Positions 45,681 to 52,460 of a stretch of 54,203 nt of DNA are shown piece by piece. Source of the stretch: Geobacteraceae bacterium (GTDB taxonomy: Bacteria > Desulfobacterota > Desulfuromonadia > Geobacterales > Geobacteraceae). The stretch lies in the NCBI GenBank assembly GCA_028683555.1, contig JAQUHN010000006.1, positions 1 through 54,203 of the forward strand, read 5' to 3'. Made by a program: the position numbers and the translations under genes. Numbering within the stretch: the stretch's first letter is position 1; each line of letters opens with the position of its first letter. The notes beneath the pieces are model-generated. The model saw only the letters and a list, made by a program, of their open reading frames with translations. It did not search any database and was not told the DNA's origin.

Positions 45681-46943
45681 TTGGAGAACAAGAGGCGTAT
45701 TTTACGAAGAAACAAAGCGATTGCCGGCGGACTCATGATAGCAGCCGCCATACTGTTCGTCATTGCTCGCTTTCAGCAGGGAATCGGCTATTGGGAATGG
45801 GTTTCGGCATTTTCCGAAGCAGCGATGATCGGTGCCCTTGCCGACTGGTTCGCCGTTGTCGCCCTTTTCAGGCACCCCCTGGGAGTACCGATCCCCCATA
45901 CAGCCATCATCCCCAACAAGAAAAACACGATTGCCGACAGCCTTGCAGAGTTCATCCGCGACAAGTTCCTGGCAACTGACGCACTGATCTCGAAATTGCG
46001 GGGACTGAATTCGGCCGAACGAATTTCCACCTTTTTATCATCGGAGAAAAATGCCGGCAGCGTTGCCTCGGGGGTAAGCCGCGTCCTGGTTGATTCGCTG
46101 GGGTTCATTGATGACAGCCGGGTGAGAAAGATAATCCATGCCGCAATCAACAACCGGATAGAGAAACTCGATCTTGCCACAACTGCCGCACAGATCCTCG
46201 ATTTCCTGCGCAAGGAAAATCGCCACCAGAACGTCCTTGACGATGTTTTGCGACGCTTTGCGGCATGGCTTGCACTCCCGGAATCACAGTCTAAAATTGC
46301 CACAGCCATCGACAAATGGATCAACAATGAATATCCGATGCTGAGCAGGATGATCCCCAACCGCGACCAGTTCATGCAGGGTGCCGGTGAAAAAATTGCA
46401 AACCGGCTTAACACATTTATCCAGGAAGTAAATGCCGACCCGAATCACGAACTCAGATCAAGGTTTGACGAAACCCTCAACGAGTTCACTGAAAAATTGC
46501 GACACAATGAAGCTCTCCGGGACAGGATTGCCTCGATAAAGCAGGATATAATCACCAATCCGGCTTTATCAGAGTACATCAATAGCCTCTGGTGCGACCT
46601 GAAAACCTGGCTGCAGGATGACTTGGGCAATCAGGATTCAAAGATTCGGGAAAAACTTGCCAACACGGCAATGGCATTGGGACGCACACTTTCGAAAAGC
46701 CAGGACCTCAAAGACTCCATCAACGATCACCTTGAGATGATGGTAAGGAACTACGCCGACAATCTGCGAATGGGCTTCGCCCGACATATCTCCGGGACCA
46801 TACGCCAGTGGAATGATGAAGATTTCGTCTCGGAGATCGAGTTGAGTATCGGCTCGGATCTGCAGTTCATCCGCATGAACGGAACTCTGGTCGGCGGCAT
46901 GATCGGCTTGATAATCCACGCCATTTCGTTAATGCTCGGCTAG
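45681..46943 (+). CDS. DUF445-family membrane protein (YjiN-like)
   Basis: 420 residues. The N-terminal block has two hydrophobic helices (AIAGGLMIAAAILFVIARFQ and the following WVSAFSEAAMIGALADWFAV). The latter contains the DUF445 signature ALADWFAVVALFRHPLGVPIPHTAIIP. A long helical, probably coiled-coil middle region follows, and a final hydrophobic helix (GTLVGGMIGLIIHAISLMLG) ends the chain. The function is unknown. The start is TTG at 45681, with AAGGAG 6 bp upstream; the GTG at 45663 lacks a site. A strong terminator follows. Confidence 0.88.
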   Translation: MENKRRILRRNKAIAGGLMIAAAILFVIARFQQGIGYWEWVSAFSEAAMIGALADWFAVVALFRHPLGVPIPHTAIIPNKKNTIADSLAEFIRDKFLATDALISKLRGLNSAERISTFLSSEKNAGSVASGVSRVLVDSLGFIDDSRVRKIIHAAINNRIEKLDLATTAAQILDFLRKENRHQNVLDDVLRRFAAWLALPESQSKIATAIDKWINNEYPMLSRMIPNRDQFMQGAGEKIANRLNTFIQEVNADPNHELRSRFDETLNEFTEKLRHNEALRDRIASIKQDIITNPALSEYINSLWCDLKTWLQDDLGNQDSKIREKLANTAMALGRTLSKSQDLKDSINDHLEMMVRNYADNLRMGFARHISGTIRQWNDEDFVSEIELSIGSDLQFIRMNGTLVGGMIGLIIHAISLMLG

Positions 46944-46990
46944 ACGCAATTCAGCATCGCACCAACACGAACATTACGATTTTCAGATAA

Positions 46991-47018
46991 AAAAAAGCCC
47001 GCGCAAGCGGGCTTTTTT
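46991..47018 (+). terminator. Rho-independent terminator of the DUF445 gene
   Basis: GCCCGC-GCAA-GCGGGC hairpin flanked by an A run on the left and T6 on the right, so it can also act for minus-strand transcription from the small gene at 47110. Confidence 0.92.
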
Positions 47019-47109
47019 GTCTATTCAAATCATTCAACTAGCCTATCATGACAGGGTATCCCGCGCCTGCAACCAGCCCGGGAAACAACTTCTACCCTGA
47101 CAAAAAACC

Positions 47110-47295
47110 TCATTCATGCATACAACCGCTGTGTACGGCCTTCCCCATGTTGCTTACACTGGAAAAGGACCCTCTGAACTCGGCGCCACAGGAGTAGCGA
47201 ACAACTTCCATCCTGAAATTCGGCTTAATTTCATCAATGAGTGTTTCAATGGCTTCACTACCACAATCGATACAATTCTTACGCAGGGACTTCAT
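47110..47295 (-). CDS. Small cysteine-containing, probably metal-binding protein
   Basis: 61 residues; not recognised as a named family. Cysteines lie at C8 and C11 (NCIDCGSEAIE), C36 (RYSCGAEF) and C58 (HSGCMHE), a possible four-Cys zinc site with the CxxC knuckle at the N-terminus. AAGGAGAG, 2-3 bp before the ATG within a purine-rich stretch, makes translation likely. It ends 91 bp from the DUF445 terminator, which is symmetrical and could serve both genes. Small zinc-ribbon proteins often regulate or stabilise nucleic-acid complexes, but no function can be inferred here. Confidence 0.65.
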   Translation of the reverse strand: MKSLRKNCIDCGSEAIETLIDEIKPNFRMEVVRYSCGAEFRGSFSSVSNMGKAVHSGCMHE

Positions 47296-47687
47296 CTTCT
47301 CTCCTTTTTTTTGAATATACTTTTCCGGGAATGGTAAAAAAGCAACATTTGCGGCCCCTTACCCAGAAAGGGCGCACAACGTCGACAAAAACTCACGGGG
47401 CATAGTGCTGCAGAAGAAGAAAATACCCGTTGAGATTTGCATCCTGGTTACATCCACGTCAAAACTACTCAACAATGATTAATTGTTCTGCTTGGCGGGA
47501 AGCGGACAACTCGTTGTTGCGAAGACTTCGTGGCTGACGCTAAAAAACGGGGAAGCACACGCTCCCCCGTTGGAACTTACCTTTATACACTGAATCAAAA
47601 ACAAAATCAACCCATAATTCGAGCTATTTTTCCAAAACCTGCATTAACCAAACACAACAATGCCCATCGGGCTGCATACGGCAGACA
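47296..47687. other. Intergenic region with DUF6178-gene terminator
   Basis: 392 bp. It holds the promoter area of the small Cys protein gene on the right of its start and the terminator of the DUF6178 gene (47542-47571). No further gene was recognised. Confidence 0.5.
47542..47571 (-). terminator. Rho-independent terminator downstream of the DUF6178 gene
   Basis: On the minus strand, AACGGGGGAGC pairs with GCTTCCCCGTT over 11 bp (one G-U) around a GTGT loop, followed by a run of at least six T. It lies about 117 bp past the stop at 47688. Confidence 0.85.
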
Positions 47688-48959
47688 TTATCCACCCAAC
47701 TCACCCAGCAGCGCGTCAACCGCCTGCACGTCTGCCATATTCCGGAACTCCCGGTAACCGTCCACGCGGTCAGGATCCAGTCCGCGATAAAAATGGGGGC
47801 ATTTTCTGCGAAACCCCAACAGGGCTCGATTCGTGGCATGGTCCAGCCCTGCGGCATTGACCTGCTCAGCACGCAACCGCAGCCGGGAAACGATGGCAAA
47901 GCCAAGCTGAAAGAGCCTTTTCAGATACTCAGCCTTCAGAATACTAGCCGCCTTCTGCTCATCTCCACCGCTGAGATGCTCCAAGGCGATAGCCAGGTAG
48001 CCGTACACCCGCTGCAGAACCGATGCCATGACATCATGGTCTGCAAAGGGTTTTTCTTCGGCAACAAGTGCCGTATTCACAAGGCAGAACAGCTCCACGG
48101 ACAGTCCCTCGGAAGCCGCGGCACTCATCGCCCGCTGAAAGAAGGAGTCTCCTGCCGGAAACGGAGCCGGACGATGTCCTTCCACATCAACGACTACCGG
48201 CTCCTTACCGTCCTCAGCCACAAAAGCTTCCGGATCCTGGTAGCGATAAATCTCGAGGGCATGCTCCCGCTCGGGAAATCCCATATCGGCAAGCCTTCCG
48301 GATCTGAACTGGAAACAAAGATCTTCCAGCTCGCTCTCGACCTCGCTCCGCGTTGCCTGCATCAGTCGCAGATATAAATCATGCTCGTTTCGGAAGATGA
48401 TATCGATAAATCTTCCCAGCAGCGGACCCTGCTTCTCATCACGGAAGGTAATATAAAACATGTTGTCGAACGTTCTGTCCCATTCGGCACGGCGTTCCTC
48501 GTCGGAAAGCATGTCGCCGATCCCGCCACCCACAATGAGCTCCTTCGCACAGATAAGAAGAAGCAGCTCGAAATCCATACGGGTAACCTGCTCGACAACA
48601 CGCTCCTCGCCCGCTGCCATGAGGTAGCCTATCCACTCCAGTGCCTTGTCGCGGGAATACGTCAAACCATCCCACAATTCGACATCAAGGAAAAAGTCGT
48701 ACTGATCGGGAGAAGAAAATGTGACAAAAGCCGCTGCATCCTCTTCACCGAACTCCTTCACCAGCCAGTAGAGTTCCTGCGGTTCCAACGACCGGGCAAG
48801 GCTTTTCCCTTCCGGGTCACTCAAGATTAACTCCGCCCTGTCTTTTGTCCCCAGTTCCCGCAGATGAGCAATCTTTGCAGCAAGAGAAAGAGACCCTGTC
48901 TTGCTTGAACGTGAAAAAGGGATAATCTCAGCCCCTTTTTTATTTCCAGTATCGGACAT
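47688..48959 (-). CDS. DUF6178-family protein
   Basis: 423 residues, mostly helical and acidic, without signal peptide or clear membrane segment. Sequence such as LELSDPEGKSLARSL-like ELILSDPEGKSLARSLEPQE, WDRTFDNMFYITF and FRRKCPHFYRGLDPDRVDGY fits the DUF6178 family common in Geobacter-like and sulfate-reducing bacteria. No catalytic motif is evident and its role is unknown. The ATG at 48959 follows an AAAGGA stretch about 8-10 bp upstream. It is transcribed alone from its own promoter and terminator. Confidence 0.78.
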   Translation of the reverse strand: MSDTGNKKGAEIIPFSRSSKTGSLSLAAKIAHLRELGTKDRAELILSDPEGKSLARSLEPQELYWLVKEFGEEDAAAFVTFSSPDQYDFFLDVELWDGLTYSRDKALEWIGYLMAAGEERVVEQVTRMDFELLLLICAKELIVGGGIGDMLSDEERRAEWDRTFDNMFYITFRDEKQGPLLGRFIDIIFRNEHDLYLRLMQATRSEVESELEDLCFQFRSGRLADMGFPEREHALEIYRYQDPEAFVAEDGKEPVVVDVEGHRPAPFPAGDSFFQRAMSAAASEGLSVELFCLVNTALVAEEKPFADHDVMASVLQRVYGYLAIALEHLSGGDEQKAASILKAEYLKRLFQLGFAIVSRLRLRAEQVNAAGLDHATNRALLGFRRKCPHFYRGLDPDRVDGYREFRNMADVQAVDALLGELGG

Positions 48960-49017
48960 CTATATTCATCCTTTCTTCATATTTCATTTGCATTTTCGTA
49001 GCGTAGCATATTTTCTC

Positions 49018-49046
49018 AAAGTACGCACAGAGCAAAAGAGTGTCAA
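49018..49046 (-). promoter_or_regulatory. Predicted sigma-70 promoter of the DUF6178 gene
   Basis: On the minus strand, TTGACA (49046-49041, perfect), 17-bp spacer, TACTTT (49023-49018); start codon at 48959. Confidence 0.55.
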
Positions 49047-49590
49047 GAGTTGACCGATCAGCTACTTCGCACATATTCCCAAGGCAAACTATTGGTACGT
49101 CAACTACTTTTACTCAACACTTAAAGTCTTGCCTTAACAGCCAGCACCTCTCTTGATCACCAGTGAAGAGATTTCGCCGTAAATACAGACAAACCCAAAA
49201 AGACTGTTACGTCACAATCAACGGCCGATCTTTAAAGAAGTCTTTCCTGAGAGCAGAATTGACAGCCCCACCACCACCGGACCTCACCACATTGTCACCC
49301 GCTGAGCCTACAAGACTTGGCTCACTAGTTGAATAACAAACAGAATCAGGCGTGGCCAGAAAAGAGCACGGAGTCCCGCACATCAGTTCTGTTTCAGAAA
49401 AACCTCTCCCTTGAGCAAAAACAGAAACCAAGCTGTTCGTCCCGTCAAAAGATTTTGGGCAGATCAACAACCGTTACGAAAACCAAGGAAAGGACAAAAG
49501 AAACATGCGGAAAATATCCAGGAAGAAAATTCAGAGAGGGGCGGGATCCTGCAATTAAACGAGGACGATTCGTGAAACACGTCACACGGC

Positions 49591-49628
49591 AAGAATCCCG
49601 TGCGGAGTACTGGCCACACGGGATTCTT
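49591..49628. terminator. 12-bp hairpin after the DUF6173-like gene
   Basis: AAGAATCCCGTG (49591-49602) pairs perfectly with CACGGGATTCTT (49617-49628), loop 14 nt. It lies 12 bp past the stop of the minus-strand gene, the position expected of a terminator, but the U tract on that strand is weak, so the call is tentative. Confidence 0.5.
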
Positions 49629-49640
49629 ACCAAACTACCT

Positions 49641-50066
49641 TTACAGCCCGGCACACAAGGACTTCAGGGCTTTCTGTGGCCCAGCAGGGGCAAAAACAAT
49701 ACGTGTCGGTAAATCGCCCAACTTGTCCGCCGCGCGAAGCAGAAAGCTGAGTTGCGAAACGTGCTGCACCAGATGTACTTTTTCTCCACCGTCCGTGACG
49801 CCGACAAATGTTATAAAGTCGGGCACCGAATAGCCGATTTTCTCTGGCCGAAAATCAATTTCCTCACCAAATGATGCCAGGCGCATGGCAACCTCCTGGC
49901 AACCTCCCAGTTCCGCCTCGAACTGTTCGACATACTCACGGATCGCCTTAAAGACTCCCACGGCAGAACTTTTCGATGCTTGCGCCGCCTCGCAGATTTC
50001 GGCCTGCATTCTGTTCATGTGATCGAAACCGGAAATGGGCGGGACGGCAATACTGTATTCAGTCAT
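49641..50066 (-). CDS. Conserved hypothetical protein, DUF6173-like
   Basis: 141 residues. The C-terminal half (KIGYSVPDFITFVGVTDGGE, then HLVQHVSQLSFLLRA) resembles DUF6173 proteins, a small family of unknown function; the match is from memory and not verified. The N-terminal half (MNRMQAEICEAAQASKSSAV, then VFKAIREYVEQFEAELGG) is helical. Two ATGs compete: that at 50066 has AAGGAG at 8 bp, while 50072 would leave only 2 bp, so 50066 is chosen. No signal peptide. It is transcribed alone between the DUF6178 and YedK genes. Confidence 0.65.
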   Translation of the reverse strand: MTEYSIAVPPISGFDHMNRMQAEICEAAQASKSSAVGVFKAIREYVEQFEAELGGCQEVAMRLASFGEEIDFRPEKIGYSVPDFITFVGVTDGGEKVHLVQHVSQLSFLLRAADKLGDLPTRIVFAPAGPQKALKSLCAGL

Positions 50067-50410
50067 GATCATCTCTCCTTAAAGGCTCGCCCCTACAACC
50101 GGTCGCTGAAAAAGCAGGGAAGCAGGGAAACAATGGGATATCGACAACTTGCGATGGTTTCTGCCTATGGCATAGTGCTTTGTTTGCAAAGCAGATACAA
50201 AAACTGACAGTTTTTTTGCTACATAACACTATCGAATTGCAACATCAAATACTAATTAGCCGCAAAAACAACCGAAACCATAAATTGCGAGCATCAATAC
50301 TGTAACGAATTGTTATTATAAGTCTTATTTGTATCCAAGCAGATTGCAATCGAAAAGCATGAAAAAACCGATTTCCAGGAGAGTGAGTAAAAACGGTGTA
50401 AAAAAGGAAC
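50067..50410. other. Intergenic region YedK gene - DUF6173-like gene
   Basis: 344 bp, AT-rich in the middle (50200-50340). It contains a short hairpin GCTTTG-TTTG-CAAAGC (50169-50184 region). No gene or convincing promoter was assigned. Confidence 0.4.
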
Positions 50411-51076
50411 TCAATTCTGGGGAGCAATACATTCAAAAGAATCGTTTCGGGGGTTATTGACCAGAGAAGAAACCGAATACATCTCCAGTAGCTCGGATGG
50501 ATAGGGACTGTACAGCGACTTCAGCTTTTCCGATGCGGTAATCGCCCGGTCAAGCCAGATCCCGTACTCTTCGGGACGGATGATAACCGGCATCCGGTCA
50601 TGAATTGTCCGGATCAGGCTGTTTGCAGTAGTAGTAAGGATCGAGCAGCTATCGAGGACCTCGCCTTCGGGGCTTCTCCAGCGCTCCCAGATACCGGCAA
50701 AAGCCATAATCGAGCCAGTCCTGGTCCGGATATATAAAGGCCGCCGGTTCTTTCCCTCCCCTGCCCACTCGAAAAACCCGTTTGCCGGAATAATGCAGCG
50801 TCGACAACGGATCGCCTGTCGAAATGCCGGCTTCTCGTGGACAGACTCGGAACGGGCATTGATCAACCGACCGGTAAGGGATCGATCTTTCGCCCATGAG
50901 GGGATCAGCCCCCAGCGGAGCTGCACAAGCTGGTTACCTGCTTCCGAGCTGCGTACGGCAAAGATCTGGCTGGTGGGGACGATGTTGTAACGCCGGGGGG
51001 TATCCGGCGGTGCAGAAACGGCAAAAAGCTCCTCAAGTACCCTGGAGGGTATGTCACAGACAAAGCGTCCGCACAT
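50411..51076 (-). CDS. SOS response-associated protein YedK (HMCES family)
   Basis: Cross-links covalently to abasic sites in single-stranded DNA, shielding them. 221 residues. The ATG at 51076 gives MCGRF, which is needed because Cys2 becomes the N-terminal nucleophile after Met removal; the longer frame (51091) would block it. Active-site residues seen: C2, N73 (LINARSES), E103 (NGFFEWAG) and H159 (RTIHDRMPVII). Length and motifs match E. coli YedK. No LexA box was looked for successfully in the upstream 300 bp. Confidence 0.94.
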   Translation of the reverse strand: MCGRFVCDIPSRVLEELFAVSAPPDTPRRYNIVPTSQIFAVRSSEAGNQLVQLRWGLIPSWAKDRSLTGRLINARSESVHEKPAFRQAIRCRRCIIPANGFFEWAGEGKNRRPLYIRTRTGSIMAFAGIWERWRSPEGEVLDSCSILTTTANSLIRTIHDRMPVIIRPEEYGIWLDRAITASEKLKSLYSPYPSELLEMYSVSSLVNNPRNDSFECIAPQN

Positions 51077-51390
51077 GGTAAAGGTCTCCATTTACAGCTG
51101 AGGGTAGCTAGACATTCGTTGCTCTGCAGACATTTTCATGTAATGAAAAAATGCGGGAGTAACCGCACGTGTCACTAGAAAAGAAGCCCTATCAGACATG
51201 TCTATGGCTCCAGTCATGGATAATACGTGTGGAAAGCACGGGTAACGAAAGAGTACCATCCTTAGTGATGGAAGCAAGTGATGAGTGGAGGCAAGTCAGA
51301 CGAAGTGACGAATTTCGCGGAGGCCCGATTGACAACCCTCCGGCCAGGGTTATAGTTAATAACGACCATTCCATAATAAGGAGGCTTCGC
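51077..51390. other. Divergent intergenic region YedK gene / ferritin-like gene
   Basis: 314 bp containing the ferritin-like gene's promoter with an operator-like dyad (51329-51356). The plus-strand frame continues upstream to 51169 but without ferritin-like sequence. Confidence 0.5.
51329..51356 (+). promoter_or_regulatory. Consensus promoter with internal dyad, ferritin-like gene
   Basis: TTGACA (51329-51334), 16-bp spacer, TATAGT (51351-51356). The spacer is an inverted repeat, AACCCT-N6-AGGGTT (51334-51351), touching both hexamers: a typical place for a repressor. It lies 35 bp before the start codon. Confidence 0.6.
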
Positions 51391-51882
51391 ATGGACGTAT
51401 TAAAAGTATATCAGTACGCCTTGCAACGGGAGTTTGAAGGAAAGCGTTTCTTTGAAGAAAATGCCGGGCGGTTGAGCCATTCCGCGGCAGTCGGCGCGTT
51501 CAAAAACCTGGCTGCCGAAGAACAGAAACATATCGATTTCATCCAGGATCTGATAGACCGTATAAAGAAGGGTGAGTCCCCCAACCTGTCCATGGCAAAG
51601 GAAATGCAGAACGAAGGTTTCTTTTCCCAACGCGCGATTTCCGAGTCCATTGACAGCAAAACGTTAGAAGCAATGGTTCCCGATCTGCCGATCCTGCGCA
51701 TGGCATACCTGATTGAGCGCGACTTCGCAGAATTCTATGAAAAAGCGGCGAAGGAAGCCGAAGGGGAAGTAAAAGAAGCCCTGACGATGCTGGCAAGCTG
51801 GGAACACGGACATGAGGAACTTTTTCAGCAGTTCCATGACAAGGCCTTCCAGGAATACTCGAAAATGCCATGGGGCGGGTAA
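51391..51882 (+). CDS. Ferritin-like (rubrerythrin-type) di-iron protein
   Basis: 163-residue four-helix bundle without the C-terminal rubredoxin domain of classical rubrerythrin. Di-iron ligand motifs: REFEGKRFFEENA (helix 1), AAEEQKHIDFIQ (ExxH, helix 2), RDFAEFYEKAAKEAEG (helix 3) and WEHGHEELFQQF (helix 4). Such proteins reduce peroxide or handle iron in anaerobes. The ATG at 51391 has a strong AAGGAGG (51379-51385); the upstream frame extension is not coding. A terminator separates it from sbtA downstream. Confidence 0.9.
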   Translation: MDVLKVYQYALQREFEGKRFFEENAGRLSHSAAVGAFKNLAAEEQKHIDFIQDLIDRIKKGESPNLSMAKEMQNEGFFSQRAISESIDSKTLEAMVPDLPILRMAYLIERDFAEFYEKAAKEAEGEVKEALTMLASWEHGHEELFQQFHDKAFQEYSKMPWGG

Positions 51883-51926
51883 TTTCGCACCCTAACCCAT
51901 CACATTCAGAGTAATCTATAGAAATG

Positions 51927-51952
51927 GGCGACACGCACGTGTCGCCTTTTTC
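51927..51952 (+). terminator. Rho-independent terminator of the ferritin-like gene
   Basis: GGCGACAC-GCAC-GTGTCGCC hairpin followed by T5, 45 bp after the stop. It insulates the sbtA locus from upstream transcription. Confidence 0.9.
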
Positions 51953-51990
51953 TGTAGCGGACGTAACGACATAAACCTACCCGTCATGCC

Positions 51991-52018
51991 TTGAATAGCC
52001 AAAATATATTGATAAAAT
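51991..52018 (+). promoter_or_regulatory. Predicted sigma-70 promoter of sbtA
   Basis: TTGAAT (51991-51996), 16-bp spacer, TAAAAT (52013-52018), giving a leader of about 50 nt before the sbtA start. Confidence 0.5.
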
Positions 52019-52040
52019 CAATGTGGATGATACAGATCAT
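52008..52040. promoter_or_regulatory. Two dyads at the sbtA promoter, one FNR/CRP-type
   Basis: ATTGAT-AAA-ATCAAT (52008-52022) overlaps the -10 box. ATGAT-ACAG-ATCAT (52027-52040) lies at about the transcription start and contains TGAT-N4-ATCA, the core of the FNR/CRP-family site. The first has N3 instead of N4. Their placement suggests repression by a regulator of that family; this is inference. Confidence 0.45.
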
Positions 52041-52076
52041 TCGTTTGGCCAATACCGTTTGGAAGGGAGGATTCTG

Positions 52077-52397
52077 ATGGGATGTGAGAAGTTGAAGAGT
52101 CTTCTTGCCGGCATCGGTCTGGCTGGCTTGATGACAGGGGTGGCACTGACAAGCCCGGGCATTATTCATGGCAGCAGTGGTTGAGGTGGTTCATCCGGCG
52201 CAGGTGGCGCCACGGAGAAAGCGACGAGTGGTTGAGGCGGGTCGACGGGTGCCGGCGGCACCCAGAACGCGGAAAAAGCGATAAAAGCGGCTCCGGAACA
52301 GAAGTCCATATCGTCGGCAAAAAAGAAAACTTCCGTAAAGAAAAAGAATTTACTCAAGAAAACAACTGCACCACAGGCTGCACCGACAACCAAGTGA
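52077..52397 (+). CDS. sbtA: Selenobiotic RiPP precursor SbtA with two in-frame UGA (Sec) codons
   Basis: A 106-residue peptide if TGA at 52182-52184 and 52233-52235 are read as selenocysteine (residues 36 and 53). AAGGGAGG (52063-52070) lies 6 bp before the ATG. Layout: N-terminal MGCEKLKSLLAGIGLAGLMT, a leader with a hydrophobic stretch, then GIIHGSSGUGGSSGAGG and a second unit SGUGGSTGAGG 17 codons later, then a Lys/Ala-rich tail ending at the TGA at 52395. The two core units repeat at protein and DNA level. Each UGA is followed by a SECIS-like hairpin. The radical SAM gene downstream supports a modified peptide. The pattern matches the SbtA family of precursors proposed to receive thio(seleno)oxazole-type modification. 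Standard ORF calling truncates it at residue 35. Confidence 0.88.
52197..52211 (+). promoter_or_regulatory. SECIS-like hairpin for the first UGA of sbtA
   Basis: GGCGC-AGGTG-GCGCC: 5-bp perfect stem with a 5-nt loop containing GGU, as in known bacterial SECIS apical loops. The loop lies 18-22 nt after the UGA. The lower stem can extend through TCC/GGA with an AC bulge. Confidence 0.7.
52247..52263 (+). promoter_or_regulatory. SECIS-like hairpin for the second UGA of sbtA
   Basis: GGGTGC-CGGCG-GCACCC: 6-bp perfect stem with a 5-nt loop. The loop lies 18-22 nt after the second UGA, exactly the offset of the first element. The loop has GGC where the first has GGU. Confidence 0.65.
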
Positions 52398-52408
52398 TCA
52401 AGCATCGC

Positions 52409-52437
52409 ACGGCCCGGTTCCGAAAGGACCGGGCCGT
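52409..52437 (+). terminator. Strong intercistronic hairpin sbtA - sbtM
   Basis: ACGGCCCGG-TCC / GGA-CCGGGCCGT, 12 bp with one bulged T and a GAAA tetraloop, beginning 12 bp after the sbtA stop and ending 24 bp before the sbtM start. Only CTT follows, so it may be a partial terminator or a 3' stabiliser that keeps precursor mRNA above maturase mRNA. Confidence 0.7.
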
Positions 52438-52460
52438 CTTGCCATTCGAGATCTTCGCCA

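Larger units (their letters stand above)
48960..49640. other. 681-bp non-coding stretch upstream of the DUF6178 gene
   Basis: It holds the DUF6178 promoter (49018-49046) and, at its right end, a 12-bp hairpin (49591-49628). A minus-strand frame at 49207-49470 opens at TTG two codons after a stop, has no ribosome-binding site and no recognised similarity; it may be a relic. Nothing else is supported. Confidence 0.45.

Noticed and set aside
49207-49470. 87-codon minus-strand frame with a Gly-rich segment and several Cys
   Set aside because: It opens at TTG just after a stop, has no ribosome-binding site and no family I recognise. It does not contain UGA/SGUGGS units, so it is not a second sbtA. 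A relic cannot be excluded.
51169-51882. 237-residue version of the ferritin-like protein
   Set aside because: The first 74 codons include the promoter and dyad and show no ferritin sequence; AAGGAGG precedes ATG 51391.
52008-52022. Canonical FNR box at ATTGATAAAATCAAT
   Set aside because: The half-sites fit, but the spacer is 3 bp rather than 4, so it is reported only as a dyad; the neighbouring 52027-52040 site has the proper N4 spacing.
52182-52235. sbtA as a pseudogene with two nonsense mutations
   Set aside because: Both stops are UGA, occur at equivalent positions of a repeat, and are each followed by a hairpin at the same distance; decay would not produce this.
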